Assembly: GCA_024695545.1 (NCBI GenBank)
Contig: JAILHZ010000159.1
Span: 3,051-67,050 of the forward strand
DNA length: 64,000 nt
Direction of reading: 5' to 3'
Source: Clostridiales bacterium
GTDB lineage: Bacteria; Bacillota_A; Clostridia; Saccharofermentanales; Saccharofermentanaceae
Of the stretch, positions 44,516-53,794 are shown piece by piece. Positions within the stretch are counted from its first letter, which is position 1. Each line of letters begins with the position of its first letter. The position numbers and the translations under genes are program-made. The notes below the pieces were generated by a model. That model saw only the letters and a program-made list of their open reading frames with translations, made no database searches and was not told where the DNA came from.

Positions 44516-45262
44516 TTACACCTCCAGATCCTTGCCCTTGAAGACGCCCAGCGGATACTGCGGAACCATCTTCTCTTTGCACCACTCCAGAGCTTCGATC
44601 GGCTCTTTGCCCCAGTTAGTCGGGCATGTGGAGAGGAACTCGACCATCGCGAAACCGAGGCCTGCCTGCTGAACGCGGAAAGCCTTTGCGATCGCCTTCT
44701 TCGCTTCCTGAATGTGCTTGTAGTCAAAGAGTGCTACACGCTCGATGTATACCGCACCGGTAAGTGTGGAGAGCATCTCACTGACGTTGATCGGATAACC
44801 GCGTGTCTCAGCATCACGACCCAGCGGAGAGGTTGTAGTAACCTGACCGAGAAGTGTGGTCGGAGCCATCTGACCGGAAGTCATACCGTAAACTGCGTTG
44901 TTTACGAAGAATGTGCAGATCTTCTCACCACGTGCTGCGGCATGAACGATCTCAGCTGTACCGATAGAAGCGAGGTCACCATCACCCTGATATGTGAATA
45001 CCATTTCTTCCGGCTTACAGCGCTTGATACCTGTAGCTACCGCCGGAGCACGGCCGTGAGCTGCCTGTACCATGTCGCAGGAAAAATAATCATAGTTGTT
45101 ATATGTGCATCCTACAGACGCTACACCGATGGTCTTGTCGATAATGTCCATCTCTTCCATTACTTCCGCGATCAGGCGGTGAATGATACCGTGCATACAA
45201 CCCGGGCAGTAATGGAACGGCTTATCGGTCAGGCCTTTTGTTTTCTGAAATACAACTGCCAT
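44516..45262 (-). CDS. 2-oxoacid:ferredoxin oxidoreductase, beta (TPP) subunit
   Basis: A 248-residue TPP-binding subunit. HYCPGCMHGIIHRL supplies the Cys motif, VFTYQGDGDLASIGTAE the TPP/Mg GDG motif, and FVNNAVYGMTSGQMAPTT the Asn contact. It is adjacent to the alpha gene by one base and is typical of VorA/KorB-type four-gene enzymes. Confidence 0.92.
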   Translation of the reverse strand: MAVVFQKTKGLTDKPFHYCPGCMHGIIHRLIAEVMEEMDIIDKTIGVASVGCTYNNYDYFSCDMVQAAHGRAPAVATGIKRCKPEEMVFTYQGDGDLASIGTAEIVHAAARGEKICTFFVNNAVYGMTSGQMAPTTLLGQVTTTSPLGRDAETRGYPINVSEMLSTLTGAVYIERVALFDYKHIQEAKKAIAKAFRVQQAGLGFAMVEFLSTCPTNWGKEPIEALEWCKEKMVPQYPLGVFKGKDLEV

Positions 45263-45263
45263 C

Positions 45264-46334
45264 TTACATCTCCCCCTTATGAATCTTTACGATTTCATCC
45301 AGGATCTCTTTCTGAGTCGGCAGGTTACCACCCATACGACCATGGAAATAAACCGGCTTCTTACCGTTAACGGCAAGACGTACATCTTCGATCATCTGAC
45401 CGGAAGAAAGCTCCACATCGAGGAATCCTTTCACACTCGGCATATCTGCAACGCGTGCAAACTCCTTGCTCGGGAAAGGCCACAGTGTGATCGGACGGAC
45501 CATACCGACCTTGATACCAAGCTCAGAAGCCTGACGGATAACATTCTTGCAGATACGGCTGCAGGTACCGTAAGCAGCTATAACGATCTCAGCATCATCG
45601 AGGTTGGAAGACTCAAACATAACTTCCTTCTCCTCGATCTCGCGGTACTTGTCCTGAAGCTCTCTGTTCTTTGCTTCCAGATCATCCGGATCAATGTAGA
45701 TGGAAGTGATGGTGTTGTGCTTCGCACGGCCATGCATACCTGTGGTTGCCCACGGCTTAGCTACTTCCAGAGTTTCTTCCTTCTCTTTAAAAGCAACCGG
45801 CTCCATCATCTGTCCGATAGTACCGTCACCGAGGATCATGCAGACCATTCTGTACTTATCTGCAAGATCGAAGGACTTGACTGTCAGCTCATAGAGTTCC
45901 TGTACGGAAGCAGGAGCAATAACGAGGTTTCTGTAGTCACCATGTCCGCCGCCCTTTGTAGCCTGGAAATAGTCGCCCTGGGACGGGAGAATACCGCCGA
46001 GACCAGGACCGCCACGCATGATGTTTACTACTACTGCCGGAAGCTCAGCACCGGCAATATAGGAAATACCTTCCTGCTTCAGGGAAATTCCCGGAGAAGA
46101 GGAAGATGTGAGGACTCTCTCACCTGTAGCCGCCGCACCGTATACCATGTTGATTGCAGCAACTTCGCTCTCGGCCTGTACAAACGTACCGCCGTGCTTA
46201 ACCATCTCACGGGCCATGTAGTGCATAACTTCCGTCTGAGGTGTGATCGGGTAACCGAAATAATGACGGCATCCTGCACGGATCGCCGCTTCTGCGATTA
46301 CCTCATTACCTTTCATCAATACTCTTTTTGCCAT
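45264..46334 (-). CDS. 2-oxoacid:ferredoxin oxidoreductase, alpha subunit (VorB-like)
   Basis: A 356-residue pyrimidine-domain subunit. MKGNEVIAEAAIRAGCRHYFGYPITPQTE and ERVLTSSSSPGISLKQEGISY are diagnostic of the alpha chain of 3-methyl-2-oxobutanoate or 2-oxoglutarate:ferredoxin oxidoreductases. The order delta-alpha-beta-gamma matches Vor/Kor operons. With ilvE in the window, a branched-chain substrate is plausible. Confidence 0.92.
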   Translation of the reverse strand: MAKRVLMKGNEVIAEAAIRAGCRHYFGYPITPQTEVMHYMAREMVKHGGTFVQAESEVAAINMVYGAAATGERVLTSSSSPGISLKQEGISYIAGAELPAVVVNIMRGGPGLGGILPSQGDYFQATKGGGHGDYRNLVIAPASVQELYELTVKSFDLADKYRMVCMILGDGTIGQMMEPVAFKEKEETLEVAKPWATTGMHGRAKHNTITSIYIDPDDLEAKNRELQDKYREIEEKEVMFESSNLDDAEIVIAAYGTCSRICKNVIRQASELGIKVGMVRPITLWPFPSKEFARVADMPSVKGFLDVELSSGQMIEDVRLAVNGKKPVYFHGRMGGNLPTQKEILDEIVKIHKGEM

Positions 46335-46343
46335 GTCTCCACC

Positions 46344-46550
46344 TTACCTTTCTACCGTGATCACAGAATCCGGGCACTGGGTCGCGCAGAAGGCGCAGCC
46401 GACGCACTGGGAAAGATCGGTACAGGAAGCAGGATGATAGCCTTTACTGTTCAGACGCTCTTTATCGAGCACGAGGATCTTCTTCGGGCAGGCATAAACA
46501 CACAAACCACAGCCCTTACACAGATCTTCTTGAAAAGATACCTTAGCCAT
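46344..46550 (-). CDS. 2-oxoacid:ferredoxin oxidoreductase, delta (ferredoxin-like) subunit
   Basis: A 68-residue 2[4Fe-4S] protein: CKGCGLCVYACPKK and CVGCAFCATQCPDS. It passes electrons from the TPP subunit to ferredoxin. First gene of the vor operon, with AGGAGG before the ATG. Confidence 0.93.
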   Translation of the reverse strand: MAKVSFQEDLCKGCGLCVYACPKKILVLDKERLNSKGYHPASCTDLSQCVGCAFCATQCPDSVITVER

Positions 46551-46583
46551 ATGTTCCTCCTGATATTTTATTGCGTATTATGA

Positions 46584-46612
46584 ATTATAGTCTTGCCCCC
46601 CATATAAATCAA
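46584..46612 (-). promoter_or_regulatory. vor operon promoter
   Basis: TTGATT (46607-46612), 17-base spacer, TATAAT (46584-46589) on the minus strand, about 34 bases before the first vor gene. Confidence 0.75.
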
Positions 46613-46723
46613 CATGGCAAAAGGCTAGGAAACTGAACGTTTTTCACTCATTCAGCCGACAGAATTGACAACAGTCAAAGGAAGAGAACGATTTATCTGA
46701 AAATCTCAAAAAAGGAAAAGCAG

Positions 46724-46753
46724 ACAAAAAGAAAAACCCGCGTACAGCGGGTT
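46724..46753 (-). terminator. mscL terminator
   Basis: Minus-strand stem AACCCGC / GCGGGTT with a 5-base loop, followed by TTTCTTTTTG, about 30 bases after the mscL stop. Confidence 0.85.
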
Positions 46754-46783
46754 CCTCTTATCAGCAATTATGTCGAATAAAGA

Positions 46784-47209
46784 TTAAGCGTTTTCCTTCT
46801 TCAGCAGGTCGCGGATCTCTGTAAGGAGAGCAATATCTGCAGGTGTCTCTTCTTCTTTCTTCTCTTCCTCTTCCTTCTTGGAAAGCTTATCCTTCGCCTT
46901 ATTCATAACACGGATAATGATAAAGATTACGAAAGCGATGATGATAAACTGGATGATCGCATTGATCAGAACACCATATCCGATAGCTACTTCGCCTTCG
47001 AGAACACCCTCAGCATTGAGTGTTCCTTCCTTAAGAACATACTTCATGTTTGCAAAGTCAACGCCGGATGTCAGCATGCCGATGCAAGGCATAATGATGT
47101 TATCGACAAGTGCAGTTACGATCTTACCAAAAGCAGCACCGATAACTACCGCGGTTGCCAGGTCGATAACGTTTCCTCTCATAAGAAATGCTTTAAAATC
47201 TTTCCACAT
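46784..47209 (-). CDS. mscL: Large-conductance mechanosensitive channel
   Basis: A 141-residue protein. FKAFLMRGNVIDLATAVVIGAAFGKIV is the classic first helix; a second helix (IQFIIIAFVIFIIIRVMNK, about 85-105) and a Lys/Glu-rich C-terminal helix follow. It opens under membrane tension to relieve osmotic shock. It follows the ArsR-like gene by 64 bases. Confidence 0.96.
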   Translation of the reverse strand: MWKDFKAFLMRGNVIDLATAVVIGAAFGKIVTALVDNIIMPCIGMLTSGVDFANMKYVLKEGTLNAEGVLEGEVAIGYGVLINAIIQFIIIAFVIFIIIRVMNKAKDKLSKKEEEEKKEEETPADIALLTEIRDLLKKENA

Positions 47210-47273
47210 AAAACAACCCTCCGTAAGTTTTATTTTGTATTTTCACTATATTCCAATTGGAACAATTTGTGAA

Positions 47274-47612
47274 CTACTTATTCTTCTCCTTTTTGTTCTT
47301 CTTCTTTTTCTTATCTTTCTTCTTTTCTTTTTCCTTATCGTCTTTTCCGGACACGAGACTTCGGAGACTGGCAATCATGGTGAAAATGCTTTCTTCATTT
47401 ATGTTATAAAAGCACTCGCGCCCCACTTTATTCGCGTGAACGATCTTCTCGGAAACCAGAAGCTGCATGTGATGCGAGAGCGTCGGCTGCGAGATCTTCA
47501 GGTGTTCCAGGATATCTTTGGCGCGGAGCTTCTTTCCTTCCGAAAGAATCGAAAGGATCTGCATCCTTGTAGGATCACTTAACACTTCAAAGCATGAGTT
47601 GACGTTTTCCAA
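47274..47612 (-). CDS. ArsR-family regulator with a Lys-rich tail
   Basis: A 112-residue winged-helix protein. The start is a TTG (47612) with GGGGG upstream. LSDPTRMQILSILSEGKKLRAKDILEHLKISQPTLSHHMQLL is the ArsR DNA-binding helix-turn-helix. The classical metal motif ELCVCD is absent. The last 22 residues are nearly all Lys, Glu, Asp and Asn. It follows yhbD by 14 bases. Confidence 0.83.
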   Translation of the reverse strand: MENVNSCFEVLSDPTRMQILSILSEGKKLRAKDILEHLKISQPTLSHHMQLLVSEKIVHANKVGRECFYNINEESIFTMIASLRSLVSGKDDKEKEKKKDKKKKKNKKEKNK

Positions 47613-47626
47613 AGCGCTTACCCCCG

Positions 47627-48259
47627 TTATGCGATCAGCTGTCCTTTAAGTGCCTCTTCAAAATCAGAAAGATTGGCGCATGCCACGACTTCCGTATTAT
47701 CTTCGAGAAGAATATCCTCATCCTCCTTAACAAGAAGTGTCATCGGAACACCGAGTTTTCTAAGGAGAAGCAACTGGTACTCTTTACTCGGCTGGTTCGC
47801 AAGATATTTGCTGAGCATACGGAGGATCTGCTTTGCATCTTCCAGATAAATCCCAGAAAGGCGCATCAGATGATCGATAACATATACTCCGAAGACATCG
47901 TCAAACTTCATATTCTTCTTATCCGGGAATACGGAAGTAAATACAGTCATTGAGATCTTTGATACGAGATTCAGTTTTACGAAATCATCGACAGGGATCA
48001 GGAAGCTCTTCACATTCGGGGAGAAGATCTCCTGGAGCTGTTCCGCAGTGAGTTCGCCCTTTAAATCCTGGATACGCTCGATACGGGCAAGTACCCGATC
48101 TCTCGGAAGAAAGGTCTCCTGTCCGGTCTTGGTCGCCTTGTGAATAAACCAGCTTTCCGGGATCAGATTCATTCTCTTCCAGCGGTACAGAGTTCCATAG
48201 GAAATACGTGCCACACGCAGAAGCTGCTTCTTCGAAATCAATTCTTCATTCTCAAACAT
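47627..48259 (-). CDS. YhbD-like (DUF4004) protein with MerR-type helix-turn-helix
   Basis: A 210-residue protein. LISKKQLLRVARISYGTLYRWKRMNLIPESWF is the conserved N-terminal MerR-like region of YhbD; GQETFLPR follows. The rest is helical, with no membrane segment. Function unknown; DNA binding likely. It has a GAGG ribosome binding site and is first of yhbD-arsR-mscL. Confidence 0.83.
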   Translation of the reverse strand: MFENEELISKKQLLRVARISYGTLYRWKRMNLIPESWFIHKATKTGQETFLPRDRVLARIERIQDLKGELTAEQLQEIFSPNVKSFLIPVDDFVKLNLVSKISMTVFTSVFPDKKNMKFDDVFGVYVIDHLMRLSGIYLEDAKQILRMLSKYLANQPSKEYQLLLLRKLGVPMTLLVKEDEDILLEDNTEVVACANLSDFEEALKGQLIA

Positions 48260-48280
48260 GGCGTTTCACCTCACATAAGA

Positions 48281-48316
48281 ATAGCTGTGGACATTCATAG
48301 AAACATCCACAGCTAT
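48281..48316. terminator. Stem-loop between the zinc-ribbon gene and yhbD
   Basis: Perfect 11-bp arms ATAGCTGTGGA (48281-48291) and TCCACAGCTAT (48306-48316), 14-base loop. The T-run after it on the minus strand is weak, so it may be a terminator or a leader structure of yhbD. Confidence 0.5.
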
Positions 48317-48405
48317 CATTTTAGTGAAACAATGTTACAACTTCTAAACAGGCAGATAGCAATTCGAATTCCGTTTTATCTCAGAAACGGTCTCTGCCAA
48401 GTACC

Positions 48406-49248
48406 TTACGCGATGAACGGAATGATCTTATCCAGTTCGTCGATCACGTCATATGCCGTACCGTTCACAAATGCATCGAAGAGATCCGGTGCAAGGAAAT
48501 GGCATACGATAGCAAGCGAAAGAATGATACAGATCAGGATGATCTGCCAGATCAGAGCGGCTCTCGCGAAGTTCTTACGGCTCTGGCACTTCTTGCCTGC
48601 AGCGGAGAAGACGATCGCGAAGATAAGGCCGATGACCGGAATTGCAAAGAGCAGACTCAGCCAGAAAGCGGTACCTGTCTTAAGGATCTTCTGATCAGAT
48701 GTATCAATTTCCTTCTTCTCCTTGATCGGGTCCTTAACAGGAACTACCGGTGCGGGAACTGTCTCCGGAGTCAGCTGCGGAATCGGTGACGGAATGGGAG
48801 CAGCCATTCCCGCCGGAGTCAGCTGAGGTGCCGGTGCAAGTACAGGAGCGGCAACCGTTTCCTGTGCCGGAGCAGCAAATGGTTCAGCAAACGGAGCCGC
48901 TGCCTTTTCTACAGGACCGGATACCGTCTGCGGATATTCAGGAAGCACATTCTCGATTGGAGCAACTTCCGGAGCTTCCATAGGGAACTCTGTAGCAACA
49001 TCGATATTCTCTTCAACCTGTTTCGGAATAGCGATCGGTGCACCGGGATCAAAAGATGCACTGGGCATATCGGAAGAAAAATCATCAACTGCAGCCGGAA
49101 CAACATCACCGGCAGTCGGGATCTCTTCTTTCACCTCAGCAACAACTTCTTCTGCCTTCTGCGCAAGACCTGCCAGCGGAGTACCGCAGGATGAACAGAA
49201 CTTTGTTCCGTCTTGTAATTCTGTTTGACAATTAGGACAAATCATCAT
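48406..49248 (-). CDS. Zinc-ribbon membrane protein
   Basis: AGGAGGG before ATGATG at 49248 gives 280 residues. CPNCQ...CSSCG (about 4-24) is a zinc ribbon. A Pro/Ala-rich linker (about 30-195) and two C-terminal membrane helices (about 205-225 and 235-260) follow, ending in a short hydrophilic tail. The layout matches many uncharacterised clostridial zinc-ribbon proteins. Single-gene unit. Confidence 0.75.
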   Translation of the reverse strand: MMICPNCQTELQDGTKFCSSCGTPLAGLAQKAEEVVAEVKEEIPTAGDVVPAAVDDFSSDMPSASFDPGAPIAIPKQVEENIDVATEFPMEAPEVAPIENVLPEYPQTVSGPVEKAAAPFAEPFAAPAQETVAAPVLAPAPQLTPAGMAAPIPSPIPQLTPETVPAPVVPVKDPIKEKKEIDTSDQKILKTGTAFWLSLLFAIPVIGLIFAIVFSAAGKKCQSRKNFARAALIWQIILICIILSLAIVCHFLAPDLFDAFVNGTAYDVIDELDKIIPFIA

Positions 49249-49362
49249 TGAAACCCTCCTGAACAATAAATACTATCACATGCCGAAAACAACCCCGGCG
49301 AATAGACCAAAATAATTATATCATGATTTCTTTCTATTTTTGCAACAAGAAAAGCACTGTTT

Positions 49363-52300
49363 TCAGACAGGTATCTTTGCTACGAGTATCTGCCCCGGCT
49401 GAAGCGTATAGCGCTTAACATTTCCATTAAGGAAGTTCCTGGTCGACGCCAGGGAGATCTTCTCACCTGTCGCAGAATAACGGCTTGCCGAAACATTCTT
49501 GATCGGTGTTTTTGCTTCGATCAGGAACTGCTGCTGTTCTTTCGTCGGATTGGTCACGATAAGATAAATATATCCATCCGAAGTATATGCATACGACTTT
49601 AGTCCGATCGAATAATTCTCATCCTTCTTATGTGTCAGCGGTGCCGTCCATACCGTATCGACACGCTGTCCTTTGGCTGCAGAAGACAGGACGCCGCAAA
49701 GCCGCATCGCCGTTTCCATATTCGATGACTCGACAAGTCTGCTTTCCGGCGTACTTCCGTCATGGGAAAACAGCCGGTCATCACCCGCATCCCCGCAAAG
49801 TCGGCTGATCGGAAGATCAACTGCCACCATCGATGTGTCGTTGCCGAGGTCATGGAGCAGGAACTCTGCGATTTCGGCAGCATTCAGGGCCGTCTGGTCC
49901 TGAACGATCTGATTTTCCGAAACGCGGCTCTTTACGATAGAGAAAGACAGATTTCCGATCCATTCACCGAGCGCATCCTGATTATAGGATGTATTTCGCG
50001 GATGATGGTCAGCAAATTCCGAATAAGCTTTATCTATCAGGATACCGATATCCGATACCGACGCATCAGTTGCCTTCTCTATAATAGAATTACTGATATT
50101 CAGAGAAGAAACATGATAATCGGCAGACGAAGGAAGCGTAGCACTGTCGCGATATTCCATCCCGTCGATGAATACCAGTTTATCTTTAAGATCAGAATAG
50201 TACTTGGAATTCACGACCAGCGAGATCATATAGTCGACATAATTCTTTCTGTGAGTCTCATCAGAGAAAAGACCATCACGGTCTCCGAACTCGAGCACTA
50301 TATTCTCGAACTGCTTATTCCAGGGTACCGCGGTACCGTTATCCACACGCAGTTTTCCGTATGTATCCGTAATACCGCCGCTTATGTATCCCAGAAGAGT
50401 CTCCATCTCCTCGGCGCCGAAAGAAGAATCGATTACGAACCAGGGCTTGGCATCGACTTTCTTTACCAGTCTGAGCGTCGACTCAAGAGAAATCACGCCC
50501 GTATCCCGGACAGTTCCATCCTCATCAACAGCAATATGTTCATTTCCCATCAGTGGGAGATTCGAAGAAATATCCCATCCGAGACAGCCCAGTTGCAGAT
50601 TCTCAAGTCTCAGGAACTCCGGATGACTGTCGGAGAGCAGATCCACCACGGCAGGCTTGATACTCTGTTCAGAGTAAGATTCTCTCTGCAGTCTGATACC
50701 ATCCGCATACATCTCGCCGTTTCCGTAGAAACCGATGTTCAGACGGATCTCCTGATTCTCCAGGCGCTTCTTATCAGAAGGCCATGCGAAAGTGAAACTG
50801 TATTCTTTCCAGCTGCCGCTGACATTGGTAAACGTTGTTCCGATCGTTTCCGAAAGACCGGAGATCCATACCAGGACCTCTTCTTTTTCCATATTCGTCT
50901 GCTTTATCCAGAGCCGTACGTGATAGAATACCTTCTCTTTCAGCGGGTTCCGGTCATCTCTGGAAATTACCTGCGAGATGAAATGCGCTTCACCCGGATC
51001 AGTCTTCGATGCGGAAACCCGGAGTGATTTTTCTCCGGAATTCTTCGGTGCATCAGATACGATCTGTGTCTTTGTATCTGTTCCGAAGACATCCCACGCA
51101 TTTGCACCGGATTCGGAAACAGACGGACGGGATGCGGATAACAGGCAGATCGAGCCTTTCTGAATGCCCGATTCCGAATTCTCGGCGATCGGCTGATCGA
51201 TCGTGACTCGCGTATACACAGAAGCAGATTCGATTTTTCCCTCATGCGATATCAGAACACTGTCTTCAGAATAATGGCAGATCGCGTCGATCTTTCCGTC
51301 GATCTCAGTGAATACCTGATGCCATCTGTTCTGGGTTCTGGAGAAAGCGTAGATCAGTCCGTTATTGGTCAGCAGCCAGATATTTCCTTCCCCGAGCACC
51401 GAAACCTGCGCCGGAGAGATCCCGTTCGGGAGTTTTGCATCATAACGATCAAAAACGAACTTATCTTTCTCTGTGTCAAAAGCGCCGACTGCCAGTTTTC
51501 CAGTGCGGTCAACAAGAATAAACTCGCCGTTCTCCTGCGCGGAAAGGACCCATTCATCCGAATCTGTCGCGAGAAGCTCCGAAGAAGTCAGCTGACGGAA
51601 AAGGTTACCGTTTACCGTCGTACACACGTAACCCGAGGTTCCTGCGATCAGGGCACGGGTATCGTCAGAACAAGCAGTAAGAAGATCCGCGGATGAATTG
51701 ATCGAAGGCATGATCACAGAACTCGAATCACATACAAGGATCTTTCCGTTTTTGCCACAGGCGATTCCGGTTTTTCCGAGGATCGTCAGTGCTTTCATAT
51801 CCGTCTCTTCATCTTCCTCGCCCGGAATTCTGTCCCATGACACGCCGTTCGGGGAATAGTAGAAAGATCCGTTCTCTGTGACGGCAAAATAGCGGGATCC
51901 CTTCTCAGCCACGTCGGCAAAAGCACTGTCGCCTTCAGACGGAAGCGTCATGCCCTCCGGAGAAGCCGTATCAGATACAATCTCACCGCTTTGCAGGAGA
52001 AGCAGAACTCCCGAAGCGGAGCGTCTGACTTTTACCGCAAAGAGATCCGAACGGTCCTCTTCTCCGAGCGGGCGGAGAATACCGAGCTGTTCGGTCTGGC
52101 AATCGAGAATGCCTGCATGAACGACCTGTCTTAATTGTCCGGACTCATCGAATGAAAGGATACGGAGCTTACCGTCCTTAAACACGCCGGTAGGAAGGCC
52201 GCCCTCTTCTTTATTCTGAAGGTAGACCTGATTCCCGTCTGTTTCCGCGACATTGAAAACTTCCTCATCATGATAATTCTCGAAGGAAGGATCCCAGACC

Positions 52301-52536
52301 AGATTCGTGGACGGAATATAGGACAGATTCACACTCATTCCCGAAGATACGAAACCTGATGATTCTTCACCCACCGAGACCTTCGGGTATTCAGATGACA
52401 TTCTCATGATTCCGAGCGCCACAAACATTACCGAAGCCGCAATAAGGAAGATCACAAAGACCGTTATTGCCGTAAGCATCGGTCTCTTGTGCACTCTGCG
52501 GTCACGTCTGAAGATCTTTCGAAGGAAACTGATCAT
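49363..52536 (-). CDS. Large membrane-anchored extracellular protein: propeller, jelly-roll and glycosidase-like domains
   Basis: A 1057-residue protein with one N-terminal helix (about 20-44). Residues about 75-440 hold repeated beta blades, with a BNR/YCF48-like SPNGVSWDRIPG; about 480-625 is a jelly-roll like carbohydrate-binding modules (VFYHVRLWIKQ, YADGIRL). The region 635-900 weakly resembles a GH51-type barrel (VVDLLSDSHPEFLRL), but the acid/base motif usually GNE reads FGDRDG, so catalysis is doubtful. A C-terminal beta domain ends in YTLQPGQILVAKIPV. It is the last gene after ireB-ruvX and overlaps the CPBP gene by four bases. Confidence 0.7.
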   Translation of the reverse strand: MISFLRKIFRRDRRVHKRPMLTAITVFVIFLIAASVMFVALGIMRMSSEYPKVSVGEESSGFVSSGMSVNLSYIPSTNLVWDPSFENYHDEEVFNVAETDGNQVYLQNKEEGGLPTGVFKDGKLRILSFDESGQLRQVVHAGILDCQTEQLGILRPLGEEDRSDLFAVKVRRSASGVLLLLQSGEIVSDTASPEGMTLPSEGDSAFADVAEKGSRYFAVTENGSFYYSPNGVSWDRIPGEEDEETDMKALTILGKTGIACGKNGKILVCDSSSVIMPSINSSADLLTACSDDTRALIAGTSGYVCTTVNGNLFRQLTSSELLATDSDEWVLSAQENGEFILVDRTGKLAVGAFDTEKDKFVFDRYDAKLPNGISPAQVSVLGEGNIWLLTNNGLIYAFSRTQNRWHQVFTEIDGKIDAICHYSEDSVLISHEGKIESASVYTRVTIDQPIAENSESGIQKGSICLLSASRPSVSESGANAWDVFGTDTKTQIVSDAPKNSGEKSLRVSASKTDPGEAHFISQVISRDDRNPLKEKVFYHVRLWIKQTNMEKEEVLVWISGLSETIGTTFTNVSGSWKEYSFTFAWPSDKKRLENQEIRLNIGFYGNGEMYADGIRLQRESYSEQSIKPAVVDLLSDSHPEFLRLENLQLGCLGWDISSNLPLMGNEHIAVDEDGTVRDTGVISLESTLRLVKKVDAKPWFVIDSSFGAEEMETLLGYISGGITDTYGKLRVDNGTAVPWNKQFENIVLEFGDRDGLFSDETHRKNYVDYMISLVVNSKYYSDLKDKLVFIDGMEYRDSATLPSSADYHVSSLNISNSIIEKATDASVSDIGILIDKAYSEFADHHPRNTSYNQDALGEWIGNLSFSIVKSRVSENQIVQDQTALNAAEIAEFLLHDLGNDTSMVAVDLPISRLCGDAGDDRLFSHDGSTPESRLVESSNMETAMRLCGVLSSAAKGQRVDTVWTAPLTHKKDENYSIGLKSYAYTSDGYIYLIVTNPTKEQQQFLIEAKTPIKNVSASRYSATGEKISLASTRNFLNGNVKRYTLQPGQILVAKIPV

Positions 52537-53387
52537 ACCTGACCTCCCGAGAGCACTTCTTCCGTGACATCATCATCTTTTTTTCCGGAAAGATCTTTCC
52601 GTTTCTTCAAAGCCATATAAACTGTGATCCCTGCAAACGGGAGGAGCGCGGCAACCTGAATGATACTGAGGATCGTATCCGCTTTATCGGATACATCAAA
52701 CAGAAGGTAGATGCCGCTTCCGAGTGTATTGAAGATAACATGCGCCATGATCGACATAAGCAGGTTCTTCGTAAGATAATACACGGTACCGAGGATCATG
52801 CCCGCCAGAATGGCATATCCGATCTGGATGACCTGTCCGTGCATGACACCGAAAAACAGCGAACTGAATACGATGGCAAGTACGGGACGCTTCTGCTGAA
52901 GCATCTCCCCCATCATCAGACCGCGGAAAATAATCTCCTCAAGCACAGGAACCAGAAGGCATGTCGCAAAGACATTCAGATATAAGTCGAGTTGCGAAAC
53001 GCTCCCGACTTCCATCAGCTCATTGTAATCTTCCAGTGCATTTTCCACAGAGGAAACATGAATATGCGTAACTACGTAGAAATAGATCACGGCAACGCCC
53101 AGCATCGCGAGCGCGGCAAAGGAGGTATACGTCCAGTCGAGCGGCCGTCCAGCGGAGACCGGCGGATTCGGCTTATTCATCGCGCGACGGAACAGAAGCC
53201 ATCCGGAAAAGATCAGTATTCCGAGAATACCTTCGATAAGGTATATCTTGCCCTCATGATCAAGATAATTCTCGCCGACAAAAACCGCTACAGAGGTAGC
53301 TGCCAGGAATATGATGGCAAAATACACAACGATACACAGTATCGGGTACAGGAGAAAGCGGAATGCGATCCTGCTCCGGTTACTCAT
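52533..53387 (-). CDS. CPBP-family intramembrane protease
   Basis: A 284-residue protein with about eight membrane helices. PVLEEIIFRG (motif 1, EExxxR), FFGVMHGQ (motif 2) and HVIFN (motif 3) are the CPBP (Abi, Rce1-like) signatures. These act in prenyl-protein-type cleavage or bacteriocin immunity; the bacterial substrate is unknown. It overlaps both neighbours by four bases, so it is tightly coupled. Confidence 0.9.
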   Translation of the reverse strand: MSNRSRIAFRFLLYPILCIVVYFAIIFLAATSVAVFVGENYLDHEGKIYLIEGILGILIFSGWLLFRRAMNKPNPPVSAGRPLDWTYTSFAALAMLGVAVIYFYVVTHIHVSSVENALEDYNELMEVGSVSQLDLYLNVFATCLLVPVLEEIIFRGLMMGEMLQQKRPVLAIVFSSLFFGVMHGQVIQIGYAILAGMILGTVYYLTKNLLMSIMAHVIFNTLGSGIYLLFDVSDKADTILSIIQVAALLPFAGITVYMALKKRKDLSGKKDDDVTEEVLSGGQV

Positions 53388-53794
53388 ACACGCCTCTCAT
53401 TCCCGGAAGGCATCGGATTCGGGACCGTTCCTTTTTTCTTCTTCTCCTTCACATTGGCAGCATATCTTCGCATAAATACAGTGAATGCCGCCTCCAGCTC
53501 ACTCTCATTCTTGATGGAGTAGAAATACTGATCGCCGTTCTTCGCGTACTCGGTACGCATGATCACGAGTTCCGGATCGGCATGATTGCCGTCATCCGGT
53601 TCATAGTTATACATCACCGCATACTCAATCTTCTCGATCATGAAAGAATCGATCATGGAAAGATAGTATTCCTTCCCGTTACTTGCATCGCGAATAACAG
53701 CAAGCGCATCACCCTCCTTCGGAGAATGATGCGTGAAAATAGGCTTACGTATGGATCTTGATTTACTCTTCTTCGTCTGAGAAGTCTTCTTCAT
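53384..53794 (-). CDS. DUF1292-family protein (second copy)
   Basis: The ATG at 53794 gives 136 residues, and its first 32 bases overlap the end of the upstream DUF1292 gene in another frame. GKEYYLSMIDSFMIEKIEYAVMYNYEPDD has the domain pattern, as in the first copy. The N-terminus is basic (KKTSQTKKSKSRSIRK), unlike the acidic first copy. Longer starts run into the upstream frame. Function unknown. Confidence 0.75.
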   Translation of the reverse strand: MKKTSQTKKSKSRSIRKPIFTHHSPKEGDALAVIRDASNGKEYYLSMIDSFMIEKIEYAVMYNYEPDDGNHADPELVIMRTEYAKNGDQYFYSIKNESELEAAFTVFMRRYAANVKEKKKKGTVPNPMPSGNERRV

